A DNA stretch of 64,000 nt from Hyphococcus sp. (GCA_021604585.1 BQJG01000007.1:1-64000), one strand, 5' to 3'; shown: positions 52,060 to 61,729, counted from the first letter of the stretch. Notes: generated by a model not told the origin, from the letters alone. Numbers and translations are program-made.

Positions 52060-54165
52060 ATGATCATGTCCATTTGCCGTTTCCTTATGGCGCTGCTTGC
52101 GCTGCCCATAGCCACCCTCTCCGCCGCCAGTGCGCAGAGTTTTGTCGAGAACGACTACACCACCACAGAAGTACTTTCCGAAGCGGACAGCTTCGCACCG
52201 GGCGAGACCCTATGGTTCGCGATTCGGCAGGAACTACGTCCAGGCTGGCATGTGTTTTGGACGAATCCCGGCGACGCGGGCATGCCATTGCGTCTCGAAT
52301 GGTCCCTGCCCGCAGGGTATGAGGCGGGTCCCGTGCTGCATCCGGCGCCTGAATACATTCCGGTTGGACCGCTGGCGAGCTACGCCCACGAAGGCGCGCC
52401 AGTTTTTCTCACTTCGGTCACGGCTCCGAAGACGGCAACAGCCGGCGAGACCGTTGATCTGCGCATTCATGCGACATGGCAGACTTGCGAAGAGATTTGC
52501 GTGCCGGAAGAAGGAGGCTTTGCCTTCTCCTTGCCCGTCGCGGCGTCATCCAGCCCTAATACAGCCTATGAGGATATTTTTGCAGCGGCCCGAAAAAGCT
52601 TGCCTGACAGCTATGACGCTGACGCAACGTTTTCCGTCAAAGGCGGCAAGTATGTGCTCGATCTCGCGGCGCCGACGGATTTCGACAGTGAGGGCGCGTT
52701 CTTCTTTGCGGGATCTGAAGGGCTGATCGATGCGCCGGGCGCGCAGGACATGAAACTTTCCGATAACCGTTTGCAAATAATGCTGCTCCCCGGCTGGATT
52801 GAAAATTATCACGGGCCAAGCGTTGACGGCGTGCTGACATATAACGCCGAGGATGCGCCCAGAGCGCTTTCCTTCGCAGCGAAAACCGCTGGACCGATCC
52901 ATAAACCGCAATCGCCAGCGCGCGTCGCGCCGATCGGGGCTCCCGGCCTGCCGCTCTTGCTGGTGTTCGCATTTTTGGGCGGCGTCATCCTCAACATCAT
53001 GCCATGCGTGTTTCCAATTGTATTTATTAAGGCGGCGTCGTTTCTACAAAGCGCGCGCGAGCAGCCGAACATCGTCCGCCGCGATGGGTTGCTTTACACG
53101 GCTGGCGTATTGGCGACGTTCCTGTTGCTCGGCGGGTTATTGCTCGCGCTTCGGGCTGGCGGCGAACAATTCGGCTGGGGCTTTCATCTGCAATCGCCAG
53201 CCGTGGTCGCGCTCTCGGCGTATGTGTTGCTGCTCGTTGGACTAAACCTTTCCGGCGTCTTTTCCGTCGGCGAAAACCTTGCCGGAACCGGCGAGGCGTT
53301 CGCTTCAAAGAAGGGTGGGGCCGGAGCGTTTTTCACTGGCGCGCTCGCCGTTGTCGTGGCTGCGCCATGCATCGGTCCGCTGTTGAGCGCGCCTATGGGT
53401 GCGGCGCTATTGTTGCCGCCGCTTGGCGGTATGGCGATCTTCGCAACGCTGGGTTTCGGCCTTGCGGCCCCCTATCTGCTGCTTTCATTTGCGCCAAGGC
53501 TTGGAACAGTTTTGCCGAAGCCGGGCGCATGGATGGCGACCTTCAAACAAGTGCTTGCCTTTCCGGTTTTTGCGGCGGCGGCGTATTTTATATGGGTGCT
53601 GGCGCAGCAAACCAGCGGTGGCGCGCTGGGCGCGGCGCTTGCGGGCGCAGTGTTCATCGCTTTTTCCGCCTGGTCCTTTGAACGAAGCAAAGGCGAGGGT
53701 GTGCGCGCTCTGATCTTGCGTGCTGTCGCCGCTCTGGCCGCCGTGCTGGCGCTCGCGCCGCTCACGCGGATGGATGCAAAATCGATGGCGCCGGCGCAGT
53801 CCGGTGAACAATATGGCGCCCTGACGGCCATTCCCTTCAGCGAGGCGGCCCTGAACGATTATCGCGAACAGGACGTCCCGGTCTTTATCGATTTCACCGC
53901 CGCATGGTGTGTCACATGCCAGTTCGACAAGCTCACAGTGCTTTCAGATAAATCAGTCGCGGATGCGTTTGAAAATACCGGCGCCGTCTTCATGGTGGCG
54001 GACTGGACGGTTCGCGATCCGGAAATTACCGCCGCACTGCAACGCTTCGGGGCCAGCGGCGTTCCGCTTTATGTTTATTACCCGGCCTCCGGCGAGCCGT
54101 CTGTGCTGGCGCTGCCGTTAACCAAGAATTCGGTGCTGACCGCGCTGTTAGGATCCAGCAGCTAG
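52060..54165 (+). CDS. Thiol:disulfide interchange protein DsbD/ScsB-like
   Basis: About 701 residues from the ATG at 52060, chosen because a normal signal peptide then starts at once (cut near SAASA|QS). ATGs at 52015 and 52066 are alternatives. The N-terminal periplasmic domain (to about 285) has a Cys pair, TCEEICVPEEG. The membrane domain (about 300-570) has the paired Cys-Pro sites NIMPCVFPIVF and APCIGPLLSAP of the CcdA fold. The C-terminal thioredoxin domain has CVTC (AAWCVTCQFDK). It carries reducing power from cytoplasmic thioredoxin to the periplasm. The N-domain resembles ScsB more than the DsbD immunoglobulin fold. Confidence 0.9.
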   Translation: MIMSICRFLMALLALPIATLSAASAQSFVENDYTTTEVLSEADSFAPGETLWFAIRQELRPGWHVFWTNPGDAGMPLRLEWSLPAGYEAGPVLHPAPEYIPVGPLASYAHEGAPVFLTSVTAPKTATAGETVDLRIHATWQTCEEICVPEEGGFAFSLPVAASSSPNTAYEDIFAAARKSLPDSYDADATFSVKGGKYVLDLAAPTDFDSEGAFFFAGSEGLIDAPGAQDMKLSDNRLQIMLLPGWIENYHGPSVDGVLTYNAEDAPRALSFAAKTAGPIHKPQSPARVAPIGAPGLPLLLVFAFLGGVILNIMPCVFPIVFIKAASFLQSAREQPNIVRRDGLLYTAGVLATFLLLGGLLLALRAGGEQFGWGFHLQSPAVVALSAYVLLLVGLNLSGVFSVGENLAGTGEAFASKKGGAGAFFTGALAVVVAAPCIGPLLSAPMGAALLLPPLGGMAIFATLGFGLAAPYLLLSFAPRLGTVLPKPGAWMATFKQVLAFPVFAAAAYFIWVLAQQTSGGALGAALAGAVFIAFSAWSFERSKGEGVRALILRAVAALAAVLALAPLTRMDAKSMAPAQSGEQYGALTAIPFSEAALNDYREQDVPVFIDFTAAWCVTCQFDKLTVLSDKSVADAFENTGAVFMVADWTVRDPEITAALQRFGASGVPLYVYYPASGEPSVLALPLTKNSVLTALLGSSS

Positions 54166-54327
54166 GCGTGCTGTTGCGGGGTGAGCAGTCTCCGCCTGCT
54201 CGATCGCGGCGCGATGCTCCCATTCCATAGCCTTTGCGCCAAGGATCGCCGTGACGGCGAAGATGGCTAGCAGACTGGTGAGGGCGCGTTTTATCAGCGC
54301 GGTGCGGAGGGAGGCGGAAACTTGCAT
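54148..54327 (-). CDS. Possible small single-helix membrane protein
   Basis: 59 codons, overlapping the end of dsbD by 18 bases on the opposite strand. The predicted protein starts MQVSASLRTALIKRALTSLL, continues with a hydrophobic helix (about 15-32; AIFAVTAILGAKA), and ends in a charged tail. It is basic before the helix, as the positive-inside rule predicts. There is no clear ribosome-binding site, and it shares its far side with pgi. It fills an otherwise empty stretch between dsbD and pgi. It could be a chance frame. Confidence 0.4.
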   Translation of the reverse strand: MQVSASLRTALIKRALTSLLAIFAVTAILGAKAMEWEHRAAIEQAETAHPATARLAAGS

Positions 54328-54441
54328 AACCGCCCGTTTACCGGCTTTTCCTTAAAACGCGTTGAGGAAGACGTATAAAATCCGTATCAGTTCTGAGGCA
54401 TCGTGACGCGCCCATCTGCAAGCCTGACAGGAACCCAGAAC

Positions 54442-56118
54442 ATGACCGACATCAGTGCAACGCCGGAATGGACTGCGCTTGAAAAGGATGCGGCGAACCT
54501 CGGTGGTGTTTCCATGCGGTCGCTATTCGAACGCGACCCCTCCCGTTTCACACGGAACTCAATCGAGGCTGCGGGCCTGTTCCTCGATTATTCGAAAAAC
54601 AAAATCACTGAAGAGGTGGCGAATCACCTGATCGCGCTGGCGGTTGCCGCCGGTCTGGAAGGCGCCCGTGATGCGATGCTTGCCGGCGATGTGGTTAACG
54701 TCACCGAAGGCCGCGCCGTGCTGCACCCGGCGCTGCGCGACTTTTCCCAGCGCGATTATTTTGTCGGCGGCGAGAATGTATCGCAAAGCGTGCGCGCTGA
54801 ACTGGCGAAAATGAAGACCTTTGCTGACGAGATCCATGCGGGCCATCGGACCGGCTATACGGGCAAGCCGCTAACGACGATCGTGAATATCGGCATTGGC
54901 GGGTCCGATCTCGGGCCGCTGATGGCGGTGGAGGCGCTGCGCCCCTATTGGCTTAAGGGGCGCAGCGCGCATTTCGTTTCCAATGTTGACGGTCAGCATC
55001 TTGCCGACACATTGGATGATGTCGATCCTGAAATGACGCTGTTCATCGTCGCCTCCAAGACGTTCACCACACAGGAAACAATGATCAACGCCGAATCGGC
55101 AAAGGCGTGGTTTTTGAAGCGTGGCGGCAGCGAGGGGGATGTTGCAAAACATTTTATTGCGCTCTCGACAAATGCTGTTGCCGTGAAAGCGTTTGGCGTC
55201 GTACCGGAGAACATGTTCCATTTCTGGGATTGGGTCGGCGGGCGATATTCTCTTTGGTCTGCCATTGGGATGTCGATTGCGTTGCAAGTTGGCTTTGCGA
55301 ATTTTGAAAAACTGCTGCGTGGCGCCCATGCGATGGATGAGCATTTCCACAGCGTAGCGCTGCGCGACAATATGCCAGTGATGCTGGCGCTAACGGGCAT
55401 ATGGAATCGCAACTTTATGGGCGCGGCGTCACATGCCGTTTTGCCTTATGACCAGCATCTGCACCGATTGCCAGCCTATTTGCAGCAAGCGGATATGGAA
55501 TCAAACGGCAAGCGCGTGACCCGCGACGGACAGGCCGCTCATTACGCCACCGGGCCGGTGATTTTCGGCGAGCCGGGCGCCAACGGTCAGCACGCGTTTT
55601 ATCAATTGCTACATCAGGGAACCGACCTTGTTTCTGCAGACTTCATCGCGCCCGCGATCAGCCAGCGCGAAACCGCTGACCATCATCAAAAGCTGCTGTC
55701 CAACTTTCTCGCCCAGACCGAAGCGCTCATGTGCGGCAAGACTGAGAAGGAAGTCCGCGAGGAATTAAAGCGCGAGGGTTATGCGCCGACCGATATTGAC
55801 CGCCTTGCGCCACACAAGGTTTTCCCCGGGGACAGGCCAACCAATTCCATCCTCATGGAAAAACTGACGCCGGAAACGCTAGGCGCGTTGATCGCACTGT
55901 ATGAACATAAGATTTTTTGTCAGGGCGTGATTTGGGGCGTAAATTCATTCGATCAGTGGGGCGTTGAGCTTGGCAAGGCGCTGGCGCAGTCGATCTTGCC
56001 GGAATTAGCGAAAGCGGGTGAAACAAAGCGCGCCGCAACGGCGCATGACGCATCGACCAACGGCCTGATCGACCGGATCAACCAAGTTCGCAGCAAGATG
56101 GGAGGGCAAAATGGCTGA
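54442..56118 (+). CDS. pgi: Glucose-6-phosphate isomerase
   Basis: 558 residues from the ATG at 54442, with AGGAACC upstream. A GTG at 54403 is possible. Family motifs: TIVNIGIGGSDLGP, ASKTFTTQETM, VGGRYSLWSAIGMSIA, and near the end FDQWGVELGKAL. It interconverts glucose 6-phosphate and fructose 6-phosphate in the cytoplasm. Length is normal for the bacterial enzyme. It overlaps the GFA gene by 8 bases. Confidence 0.96.
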   Translation: MTDISATPEWTALEKDAANLGGVSMRSLFERDPSRFTRNSIEAAGLFLDYSKNKITEEVANHLIALAVAAGLEGARDAMLAGDVVNVTEGRAVLHPALRDFSQRDYFVGGENVSQSVRAELAKMKTFADEIHAGHRTGYTGKPLTTIVNIGIGGSDLGPLMAVEALRPYWLKGRSAHFVSNVDGQHLADTLDDVDPEMTLFIVASKTFTTQETMINAESAKAWFLKRGGSEGDVAKHFIALSTNAVAVKAFGVVPENMFHFWDWVGGRYSLWSAIGMSIALQVGFANFEKLLRGAHAMDEHFHSVALRDNMPVMLALTGIWNRNFMGAASHAVLPYDQHLHRLPAYLQQADMESNGKRVTRDGQAAHYATGPVIFGEPGANGQHAFYQLLHQGTDLVSADFIAPAISQRETADHHQKLLSNFLAQTEALMCGKTEKEVREELKREGYAPTDIDRLAPHKVFPGDRPTNSILMEKLTPETLGALIALYEHKIFCQGVIWGVNSFDQWGVELGKALAQSILPELAKAGETKRAATAHDASTNGLIDRINQVRSKMGGQNG

Positions 56119-56470
56119 ACTGCAAAAACTGGCGGGCGGATGTCACTGCGGCGCTGTGCGGTTTGAAACGGAAGCGGACCTTTCGCAAACCGTCGACTGC
56201 AACTGTTCTCACTGCGCGATGAAGGGCTTTGTCCTGACGGCGGTTCCGGCGGAAGAGCTGAATGTCTTGTTGGGTGAGGACAGGCTCACGGAATACCGGT
56301 TCAACAAAAAACAGATCGCGCATCTGTTCTGCGCCACCTGCGGCGCGCAGCCTTTCAGCCGTGGCGAAGGACAGGACGGATCAAAAATGGCGATGGTGAA
56401 TGTGCGTTGTCTCGACAATGTCGATCTGGCCTCGCTGTCGCCGACCCATTTCGACGGCAAGAATTATTAG
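56111..56470 (+). CDS. GFA family protein (Mss4-like zinc fold), short form
   Basis: 119 residues with GGGAGGG before the ATG. Zinc-site cysteines: GGCHCGAVRFE, DCNCSHCAMKGF and FCATCGAQP. It is shorter than and clearly different from the GFA protein at 37226. Substrate unknown. The overlap with pgi shows cotranslation. The cyclophilin gene follows 10 bases later. Confidence 0.88.
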   Translation: MAELQKLAGGCHCGAVRFETEADLSQTVDCNCSHCAMKGFVLTAVPAEELNVLLGEDRLTEYRFNKKQIAHLFCATCGAQPFSRGEGQDGSKMAMVNVRCLDNVDLASLSPTHFDGKNY

Positions 56471-56480
56471 AGGGCGGCCA

Positions 56481-57062
56481 ATGTTGAAATTTATCGCCGT
56501 CATCACCCTGCTGCTCACGAGCAGCGCCGCCGCGCAAGATGTCCCGTCGCACGCAAAAATTCAGACGTCAAAAGGCGACATCATTGTCGAACTCTATCCA
56601 GAGGAAGCGCCGTCGACGGTCGAAAATTTTCTGCATTATGCGGGAGAGGGGCTGTACGACCGAACGCTCATTCATCGCGTGGTCACTGGCTATGTGATTC
56701 AGGGCGGTGGATTCTCGCGGCTCTTTACCGAGCGCACGCTCTACGATCCGATCCCTTATGAAGGTGACAAGGGGCTGAAGAATGAGCGCGGTACAATCGC
56801 CATGGCGCGCGGCGATAAACCCGACAGCGCGCAGGCGCAATGGTTCATCAATCTGCGCGACAATGGCGAGCTCGATCATCGCGTGACCCAGCATGGGCCA
56901 ATTTACGGCTACGCTGTTTTTGGCAAAGTGGTTGAGGGCATGGATGTAGCCGACGCCATTGGCGCCGTTGGGACCGGACCCGGCGGGCCGTTCGATGCGG
57001 AAGTTCCCATAGAGCCGATCTTTATTCTACGCGTCGATCCGGTGAAATGGCCGGATGAATAG
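56481..57062 (+). CDS. Peptidyl-prolyl cis-trans isomerase (cyclophilin type), exported
   Basis: 193 residues from the ATG at 56481, with AGAGGGCGG upstream. Signal peptide with cleavage near SSAAA|QD (residue 19). Cyclophilin core: HRVVTGYVIQGGGF with the catalytic-type Arg, FINLRDNGELDH, and YAVFGKVVEGMDVADAI. It is a periplasmic foldase. It may form an operon with pgi and the GFA gene, but no functional link is known. Confidence 0.92.
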   Translation: MLKFIAVITLLLTSSAAAQDVPSHAKIQTSKGDIIVELYPEEAPSTVENFLHYAGEGLYDRTLIHRVVTGYVIQGGGFSRLFTERTLYDPIPYEGDKGLKNERGTIAMARGDKPDSAQAQWFINLRDNGELDHRVTQHGPIYGYAVFGKVVEGMDVADAIGAVGTGPGGPFDAEVPIEPIFILRVDPVKWPDE

Positions 57063-57070
57063 TTACGCTC

Positions 57071-57472
57071 CTATGCAGGTTTTGTTGCACGCAATCCGTA
57101 TACAATCAGCCCAACCCCAATCAGAATTCCGAGCGTTAGACTGAGCAAAAGCACAGTGACAGTAAGTTCGTGCGCCGACGCGCCGGTTGATCCGCCGCCC
57201 GCCAGCGGCATCATCGCTGCGGCGCCGGTGAATGCTGAAAACAGTGTCGCTGCCCAGTTTGCGAACGCGGCGTAGACGATTGTCCAGAAGGCGACAATGC
57301 GCTGCCGTGCGCTAAGCATCAGCCTATCCCAGAGCAGTCCAATGACGATCAGCAAAATGCCATTGATGACCGCCTCGATATGGCTGGCGAGCGCCATGCG
57401 CGGAAGTTCGGCGAGCGGAATGATGAGACCGGTCAACAGACCAATCAGCAACAAGATTGCGCCGAGCTGCAT
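57071..57472 (-). CDS. Small integral membrane protein, (hydroxyamino)benzene mutase-like family
   Basis: 133 residues, four membrane helices. The layout fits the HabA-like family: GAILLLIGLLTGLIIPLAELPRMALASH near the start, then FANWAATLF, the Gly-rich PLAGGGSTGASAHE, and a last helix with LIVYGLRA. Family members are mostly annotated from two nitrobenzene-degrading enzymes, and no such pathway is seen here. A different role is likely. Convergent with the cyclophilin gene. Confidence 0.55.
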   Translation of the reverse strand: MQLGAILLLIGLLTGLIIPLAELPRMALASHIEAVINGILLIVIGLLWDRLMLSARQRIVAFWTIVYAAFANWAATLFSAFTGAAAMMPLAGGGSTGASAHELTVTVLLLSLTLGILIGVGLIVYGLRATKPA

Positions 57473-57620
57473 GAGCAGGCGATCGGAAGGAAAACGCTAT
57501 GCGGTTTTTGACGTGGATTTACGGCTCCTTTTTTAGCGGCCTGCCGGTATAATCGGCACGCTGCCGGAATCCAGAGGCTCGCGCATTTGTGACTGTGATT
57601 TTCAAAGCGTAGCGACACCG

Positions 57621-58208
57621 CTATTCCGCGAACGAATCGCCGTCAGCTTTGCAGGACTTGACCGGCAAGCCGACCTCTTCCGAATTGAAACTCGATGTCC
57701 AGCATTGATCGAAGACGGAACAATAGCAGGCGATGAATTCAAGCCCGTCCATGGCGTTATAGATTTGGCTCGCCTTTGCCGCATCCCTGTATTGAAACAT
57801 CTGCACCGCTCGGCCGACCGGCACCGTCGTGCGGTTGATCGATGATTGCCCGTAAGCGATCTCTTCATCATCGCCGAGAATGGCGTTTATCGCCGCACCC
57901 CAGGTCGTATAAGGCGCGCCGTCAACCGTAACGCGAAAATCCTTGATCAGCGCCGGACCGACGCCGACATTTTCGGCGTTGAAGGTCAGCGTCCATTCGC
58001 GCGCGCCATTTTCAAGGTCTGTGTAAAACATCGAGCGGCTAAGCTGAATGTTGGGCCAGACCGATGCGCGTTGCGACGCGCGAATGATCGTTGCTTCGTA
58101 AGCCGAAACGCCGACAGCCACGACGCTGACGAAAACGGCTGACAGGCCGATGATCGCTTCGGGTTTAGATAGCCACCTGAGAAAAGAGCCTGGTTCCCTT
58201 TTCGTCAA
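57621..58208 (-). CDS. Membrane-anchored protein of unknown function
   Basis: 195 residues with a TTG start. A single membrane helix at about 18-38 (IIGLSAVFVSVVAVGVSAYEA) has basic residues before it, so the long C-terminal part is periplasmic. That part is mostly beta-strand-like (WTLTFNAENVGVGPALIKDFRVTVDG, about 68-93) and ends with three Cys (ACYCSVFDQC). Another Cys lies near the C-terminus. No family recognised. Not close to any marker gene. Confidence 0.6.
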   Translation of the reverse strand: MTKREPGSFLRWLSKPEAIIGLSAVFVSVVAVGVSAYEATIIRASQRASVWPNIQLSRSMFYTDLENGAREWTLTFNAENVGVGPALIKDFRVTVDGAPYTTWGAAINAILGDDEEIAYGQSSINRTTVPVGRAVQMFQYRDAAKASQIYNAMDGLEFIACYCSVFDQCWTSSFNSEEVGLPVKSCKADGDSFAE

Positions 58209-58235
58209 CTTAGTTTGTCCTGTTACTTTGCGGCC

Positions 58236-58703
58236 TTACTTCATCGCTTCGAGTGCGGCTTTGTCGACAGTGAACTTTTCCGTGATGGTGACGGTTTCGC
58301 CTGCGTTAAGCGCCGCAATTTCTGCCTCGCTTAGCTCGCGGCTGAAGATTGTCCGCTCGCCTGGCTCGAGCGTATCGGTCATCTCGCCCTTCATGCTGAT
58401 TTCCAAAGTCGCGAGAAACCGCCGATCCACTTCTTCACCGTCATCGGTCTCCGCCGCGTTCAAGACGAAGGTCGCTTCATTATCGCCTTCGCGCACCATG
58501 TTGTTGATAGGGCCGCCGCCGGTCATCCAGCCGCCCTCGCTCGACATGAATTCGCTGTGCTTGCCGTTGATGGACGTCGCGACAATGACCCCGCCAGTCG
58601 ATACGTTGAGCGTCAAGAAAACGCCATCCGGCACCGGCCCGCCGCAACCGAGCAACGCAAGGAACGCCGCGAACCAGCCTAATTTCAAAAACCTCATAAC
58701 CAT
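58236..58703 (-). CDS. Lipoprotein of unknown function
   Basis: 155 residues. There are two ATGs at the start (58703, 58697), and AGGAGAGA fits the second better. Lipobox ALLGC gives an acylated Cys near residue 20. The mature part has Gly/Ser-rich GGWMTGGGPINN and a C-terminal charged helix with repeated EEA/GETVT-type segments. There is no recognised family. It may be cotranscribed with the membrane protein 27 bases downstream, on the same strand. It is divergent from hisS. Confidence 0.65.
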   Translation of the reverse strand: MVMRFLKLGWFAAFLALLGCGGPVPDGVFLTLNVSTGGVIVATSINGKHSEFMSSEGGWMTGGGPINNMVREGDNEATFVLNAAETDDGEEVDRRFLATLEISMKGEMTDTLEPGERTIFSRELSEAEIAALNAGETVTITEKFTVDKAALEAMK

Positions 58704-58814
58704 TCTCTCCTGTCTGCTCGTCAGTATGGACGCATTTGCTCAACCCTCAAATAGCAAGCGGGCGGCGCGCCTCGCGCATTGCCCCTTCTGGCGGGTTGGG
58801 CTATCCCGCGCTTT

Positions 58815-60293
58815 ATGGCCAAAAAAGAGAAGACATTCAGACCGAAGGCGCGGGTTCCGCGCGGGTTCCGTGACCGGCTTGGCGCCGAGATCGCCGCCGA
58901 GCGCGACATGCTGGGCCGGATCAGCGCGGTCTATGAGGCGCATGGCTTCGATCCGCTGGAAACCCCCGCGTTTGAATATACCGACGCGCTCGGCAAATTT
59001 CTGCCTGATGTCGACCGCCCGAACCAGGGCGTCTTTTCCCTGCAGGATGACGACGATCAGTGGATGAGCCTGCGTTACGATCTGACCGCGCCGCTCGCGC
59101 GTTACGTCGCCGAAAATTACGACGCATTGCCCAAACCGTTCCGGCGCTATCAGATGGGCCCCGTCTGGCGCAACGAGAAACCCGGCCCGGGCCGCTTCCG
59201 TCAGTTTACTCAGTGCGATGTCGATACAGTGGGCGCACCGGCGCCCTATGCCGATGCGGAAATCTGCGCGCTGTTCGCCGATGTGATTGAGGCGGCGGGG
59301 ATCGCACGCGATGATTTTTTCATTCGCGTGTCAAACCGCAAGATCGTTGACGGGCTGTTCGAGAAGATCGCCCTCGATGGTGAAGCGAACGCTGAAACGC
59401 GCCTTACCGTCATGCGCTCGATGGACAAGTTCGACAAATTCGGCGCAAAGGGCGTCGCCTTGCTGCTCGGGCCGGGCCGCAAGGATGAGTCCGGAGATTT
59501 CACCGACGGAGCGAAGCTCGACGAGAATAAAATCGAAACCGTGCTGGCGTTCCTGACGTCGGGGCCGGAAAATTCAGATGCCGATCCGCTCGACGTGATT
59601 GCAAAACTTCTCGGCGAGACCAAAAGCGGCGCCGAAGGCGTTGAAGAATTGACCGGCATCAAATCCTCTATCCCGGACTTTGCCGCGCGCCCGATGATGT
59701 TTGACTGCTCGGTCATTCGCGGCCTCGATTATTACACCGGCCCGGTGTTCGAGGCGGAATTCAAATCGAGCCTGACCGACGCCAAGGGCCGCCCGGTGCA
59801 GATGGGCTCGATCGGCGGCGGCGGGCGTTATGATGGCCTCGTCAAACGCTTCAAGGGAATTGAAGTTCCGGCGGTCGGCGTGTCGGTGGGCGTGTCGCGC
59901 TTGCTCGCGGCGCTGGAGCTGAAAAAAGCCGAGGCGGATTCGCCGCGCGGTCCGGTGGTCGTGCTCGCTCTCGAAAAAGATCAGATGGCGGACTATCAGG
60001 CCATGGCCGCCGAGCTGCGCAATGCCGGTATTCGCGCCGAAGTCTATCTCGGCGGCTCCAACTTCGCCAAGCAGTTGAAATACGCCGACAAGCGCTCAGC
60101 GCCGATGGCGATCATTCAGGGATCCGACGAGCGCGACAAAGGCGAGCTTCAGATCAAAGATCTCATCCTCGGCGCGGAGCTTTCCAAGCAGATCGAGGAC
60201 AACGCCGAATGGCGCGAAGCGCAGCCGGCGCAGTTCACGGTCAAACGTAGCGAGCTGGTGGAGGCGGTGAAGAAGGTTTTGGCGCGGCTCTAA
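58815..60293 (+). CDS. hisS: Histidine-tRNA ligase
   Basis: 492 residues from the ATG at 58815. Earlier in-frame starts are not conserved. Class II motif 2 RRYQMGPVWRNEKPGPGRFRQFTQCDVD, the His-specific RGLDYYTGPVFEAEF, and motif 3 GGGGRYDGL are present. The insert and C-terminal anticodon-binding domain follow (about 395-490). It belongs to the longer HisS type of alphaproteobacteria (over 490 residues). Its last four bases overlap the convergent DUF2007 gene. Confidence 0.96.
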   Translation: MAKKEKTFRPKARVPRGFRDRLGAEIAAERDMLGRISAVYEAHGFDPLETPAFEYTDALGKFLPDVDRPNQGVFSLQDDDDQWMSLRYDLTAPLARYVAENYDALPKPFRRYQMGPVWRNEKPGPGRFRQFTQCDVDTVGAPAPYADAEICALFADVIEAAGIARDDFFIRVSNRKIVDGLFEKIALDGEANAETRLTVMRSMDKFDKFGAKGVALLLGPGRKDESGDFTDGAKLDENKIETVLAFLTSGPENSDADPLDVIAKLLGETKSGAEGVEELTGIKSSIPDFAARPMMFDCSVIRGLDYYTGPVFEAEFKSSLTDAKGRPVQMGSIGGGGRYDGLVKRFKGIEVPAVGVSVGVSRLLAALELKKAEADSPRGPVVVLALEKDQMADYQAMAAELRNAGIRAEVYLGGSNFAKQLKYADKRSAPMAIIQGSDERDKGELQIKDLILGAELSKQIEDNAEWREAQPAQFTVKRSELVEAVKKVLARL

Positions 60294-60748
60294 ATCTGGC
60301 TAAAGACCCACATCATCCAATAAGTTGCAGAACTCAAGACCAGCAAATATAGCGCCAACAAGGCGCTGTGTTGGAATATGGCCGGCACGCCTGATTTTCG
60401 TTTGGGCATAAACGGAATGAACGTTCCCAATGCCACTGGAAACCAAAGCCAGTTGGGCGCTTTTTTTTCGTTTCGGAAATCATCGTCACCGGCATCATTT
60501 ACCATCAACGAGACTTCCGGTGTGGGCTGCGAAGCAGCAACACTCCGCAGCAGTTGGGTTGCTTCTTCTTCGGAAGAGGCCGTGACCTGCAGTCCATACC
60601 CATGTAAGGCGATACGCATCCATGGCGCCATGGTCAGATAGTGATCGTTCTGAACAAATGAATCGATGCCGTTTGAAAGCAAAAAGCTTTTGGCGCAATA
60701 AGCTTCTTCCGGGTCGTAAAAGCGAGCGACTTCGACAAGATTTCCCAT
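60290..60748 (-). CDS. DUF2007-domain protein with C-terminal membrane helices
   Basis: 152 residues. Residues 1 to about 75 match the DUF2007 putative signal-transducing fold (EVARFYDPEEAYCAKSFLLSNGIDSFVQND). A linker (about 75-100) leads to two hydrophobic segments (about 98-115 and 128-150). DUF2007 proteins are often small and soluble. This one appears membrane anchored. Function unknown. Confidence 0.75.
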   Translation of the reverse strand: MGNLVEVARFYDPEEAYCAKSFLLSNGIDSFVQNDHYLTMAPWMRIALHGYGLQVTASSEEEATQLLRSVAASQPTPEVSLMVNDAGDDDFRNEKKAPNWLWFPVALGTFIPFMPKRKSGVPAIFQHSALLALYLLVLSSATYWMMWVFSQI

Positions 60749-60796
60749 GCCTTGATGCTACAGGATATTGCCTTGAAGGCATAGCGCAACAATATG

Positions 60797-61729
60797 TTAC
60801 CCAAACACAACCAGCACCGCCGAAATCGACAGCACCGACAGGATTGTGGTGAAGCTCACCGCCGCTGCAGTCTCGCTTGTATAGACCTTGTACTGGCTCG
60901 CCATGATGAAGGCGCCGACCGCTGACGGCACGAACAGGAACAGCGCCAGCGCGCCGCGATAGGCGGGATCATCAAGACCCAGCATCATCGCGATGGAGAG
61001 CGCAATCGCCGGCAACACCGCCATTTTGAACAGCGCGATCAGGCTGATGCGGCCCGCCACGCTTTTGAAGGCGGGGAATTTATGGGTCGCCAAAAAAACG
61101 CCGAGCGAGAACAGCGCCACGGGCCGCGCCGCGCGGCCCAGAAGATCGAAGAAAGTTTTCGCAGGTCCTGAAAAGGATAATCCGACAGCGGAATAAATGA
61201 AACCAGCGATCATGCCGATGATGATCGGGTTTTTCAGCGGCCCGGTGAGATATCCGGCAGCGCGGGTGATGAATGCGTGGTGATCGCTGCGCGGCGCAAT
61301 CAACGCAGTTCCGAGGGCAATGATGATCGTCCCCTCGATCAGCATCAGCGACACGAAAGGCCGCGCCCAACCTTCAATCGAGAGCGCAATCGGCAGGCCG
61401 AGAAACACCGCATTGCCAAAAGTGGAGGCGAGCGCATGGGCGCCGGCTTCCTGTTTCGACAGCGGAAAAAACCTTTGCGACAAAAAATAAGTTCCAAACA
61501 GAACCGCAACGGCGCCAACGCCGTAAGAGAGTGCTATCTTCAAATCTTCTGCGCCTGGCGGCGCTGTTCCGGCGGTCAAGCCAAACAACGCAGCCGGCAT
61601 CGCGAATCGAAAAACGAATTTGTTGAGCGCCGCGCTGTCGGTGGCGCTCATCCATTCGAGGCGGCCAGCGATCAAACCGGCGGCGATGACAGCAAAAACG
61701 GGGAAGGCGACGGCGAGGACAGAGCTCAT
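60797..61729 (-). CDS. AEC family transporter (auxin efflux carrier fold)
   Basis: 310 residues with ten membrane helices. Typical stretches are FAVIAAGLIAGRLEWM and the FGNAVFLGLPIALSIEG segment of the first five-helix repeat, and FVPSAVGAFIMASQYKVYT in the second. Bacterial members carry malate and other carboxylates, but the specificity here is unknown. The DUF2007 gene follows on the same strand. Confidence 0.87.
   Translation of the reverse strand: MSSVLAVAFPVFAVIAAGLIAGRLEWMSATDSAALNKFVFRFAMPAALFGLTAGTAPPGAEDLKIALSYGVGAVAVLFGTYFLSQRFFPLSKQEAGAHALASTFGNAVFLGLPIALSIEGWARPFVSLMLIEGTIIIALGTALIAPRSDHHAFITRAAGYLTGPLKNPIIIGMIAGFIYSAVGLSFSGPAKTFFDLLGRAARPVALFSLGVFLATHKFPAFKSVAGRISLIALFKMAVLPAIALSIAMMLGLDDPAYRGALALFLFVPSAVGAFIMASQYKVYTSETAAAVSFTTILSVLSISAVLVVFG

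Noticed and set aside
57499..57552. 17-codon frame with a good GGAAGG sequence (MRFLTWIYGSFFSGLPV)
   Set aside because: It lies in a gap with no plus-strand gene after it, and is too short to judge. Chance is likely.
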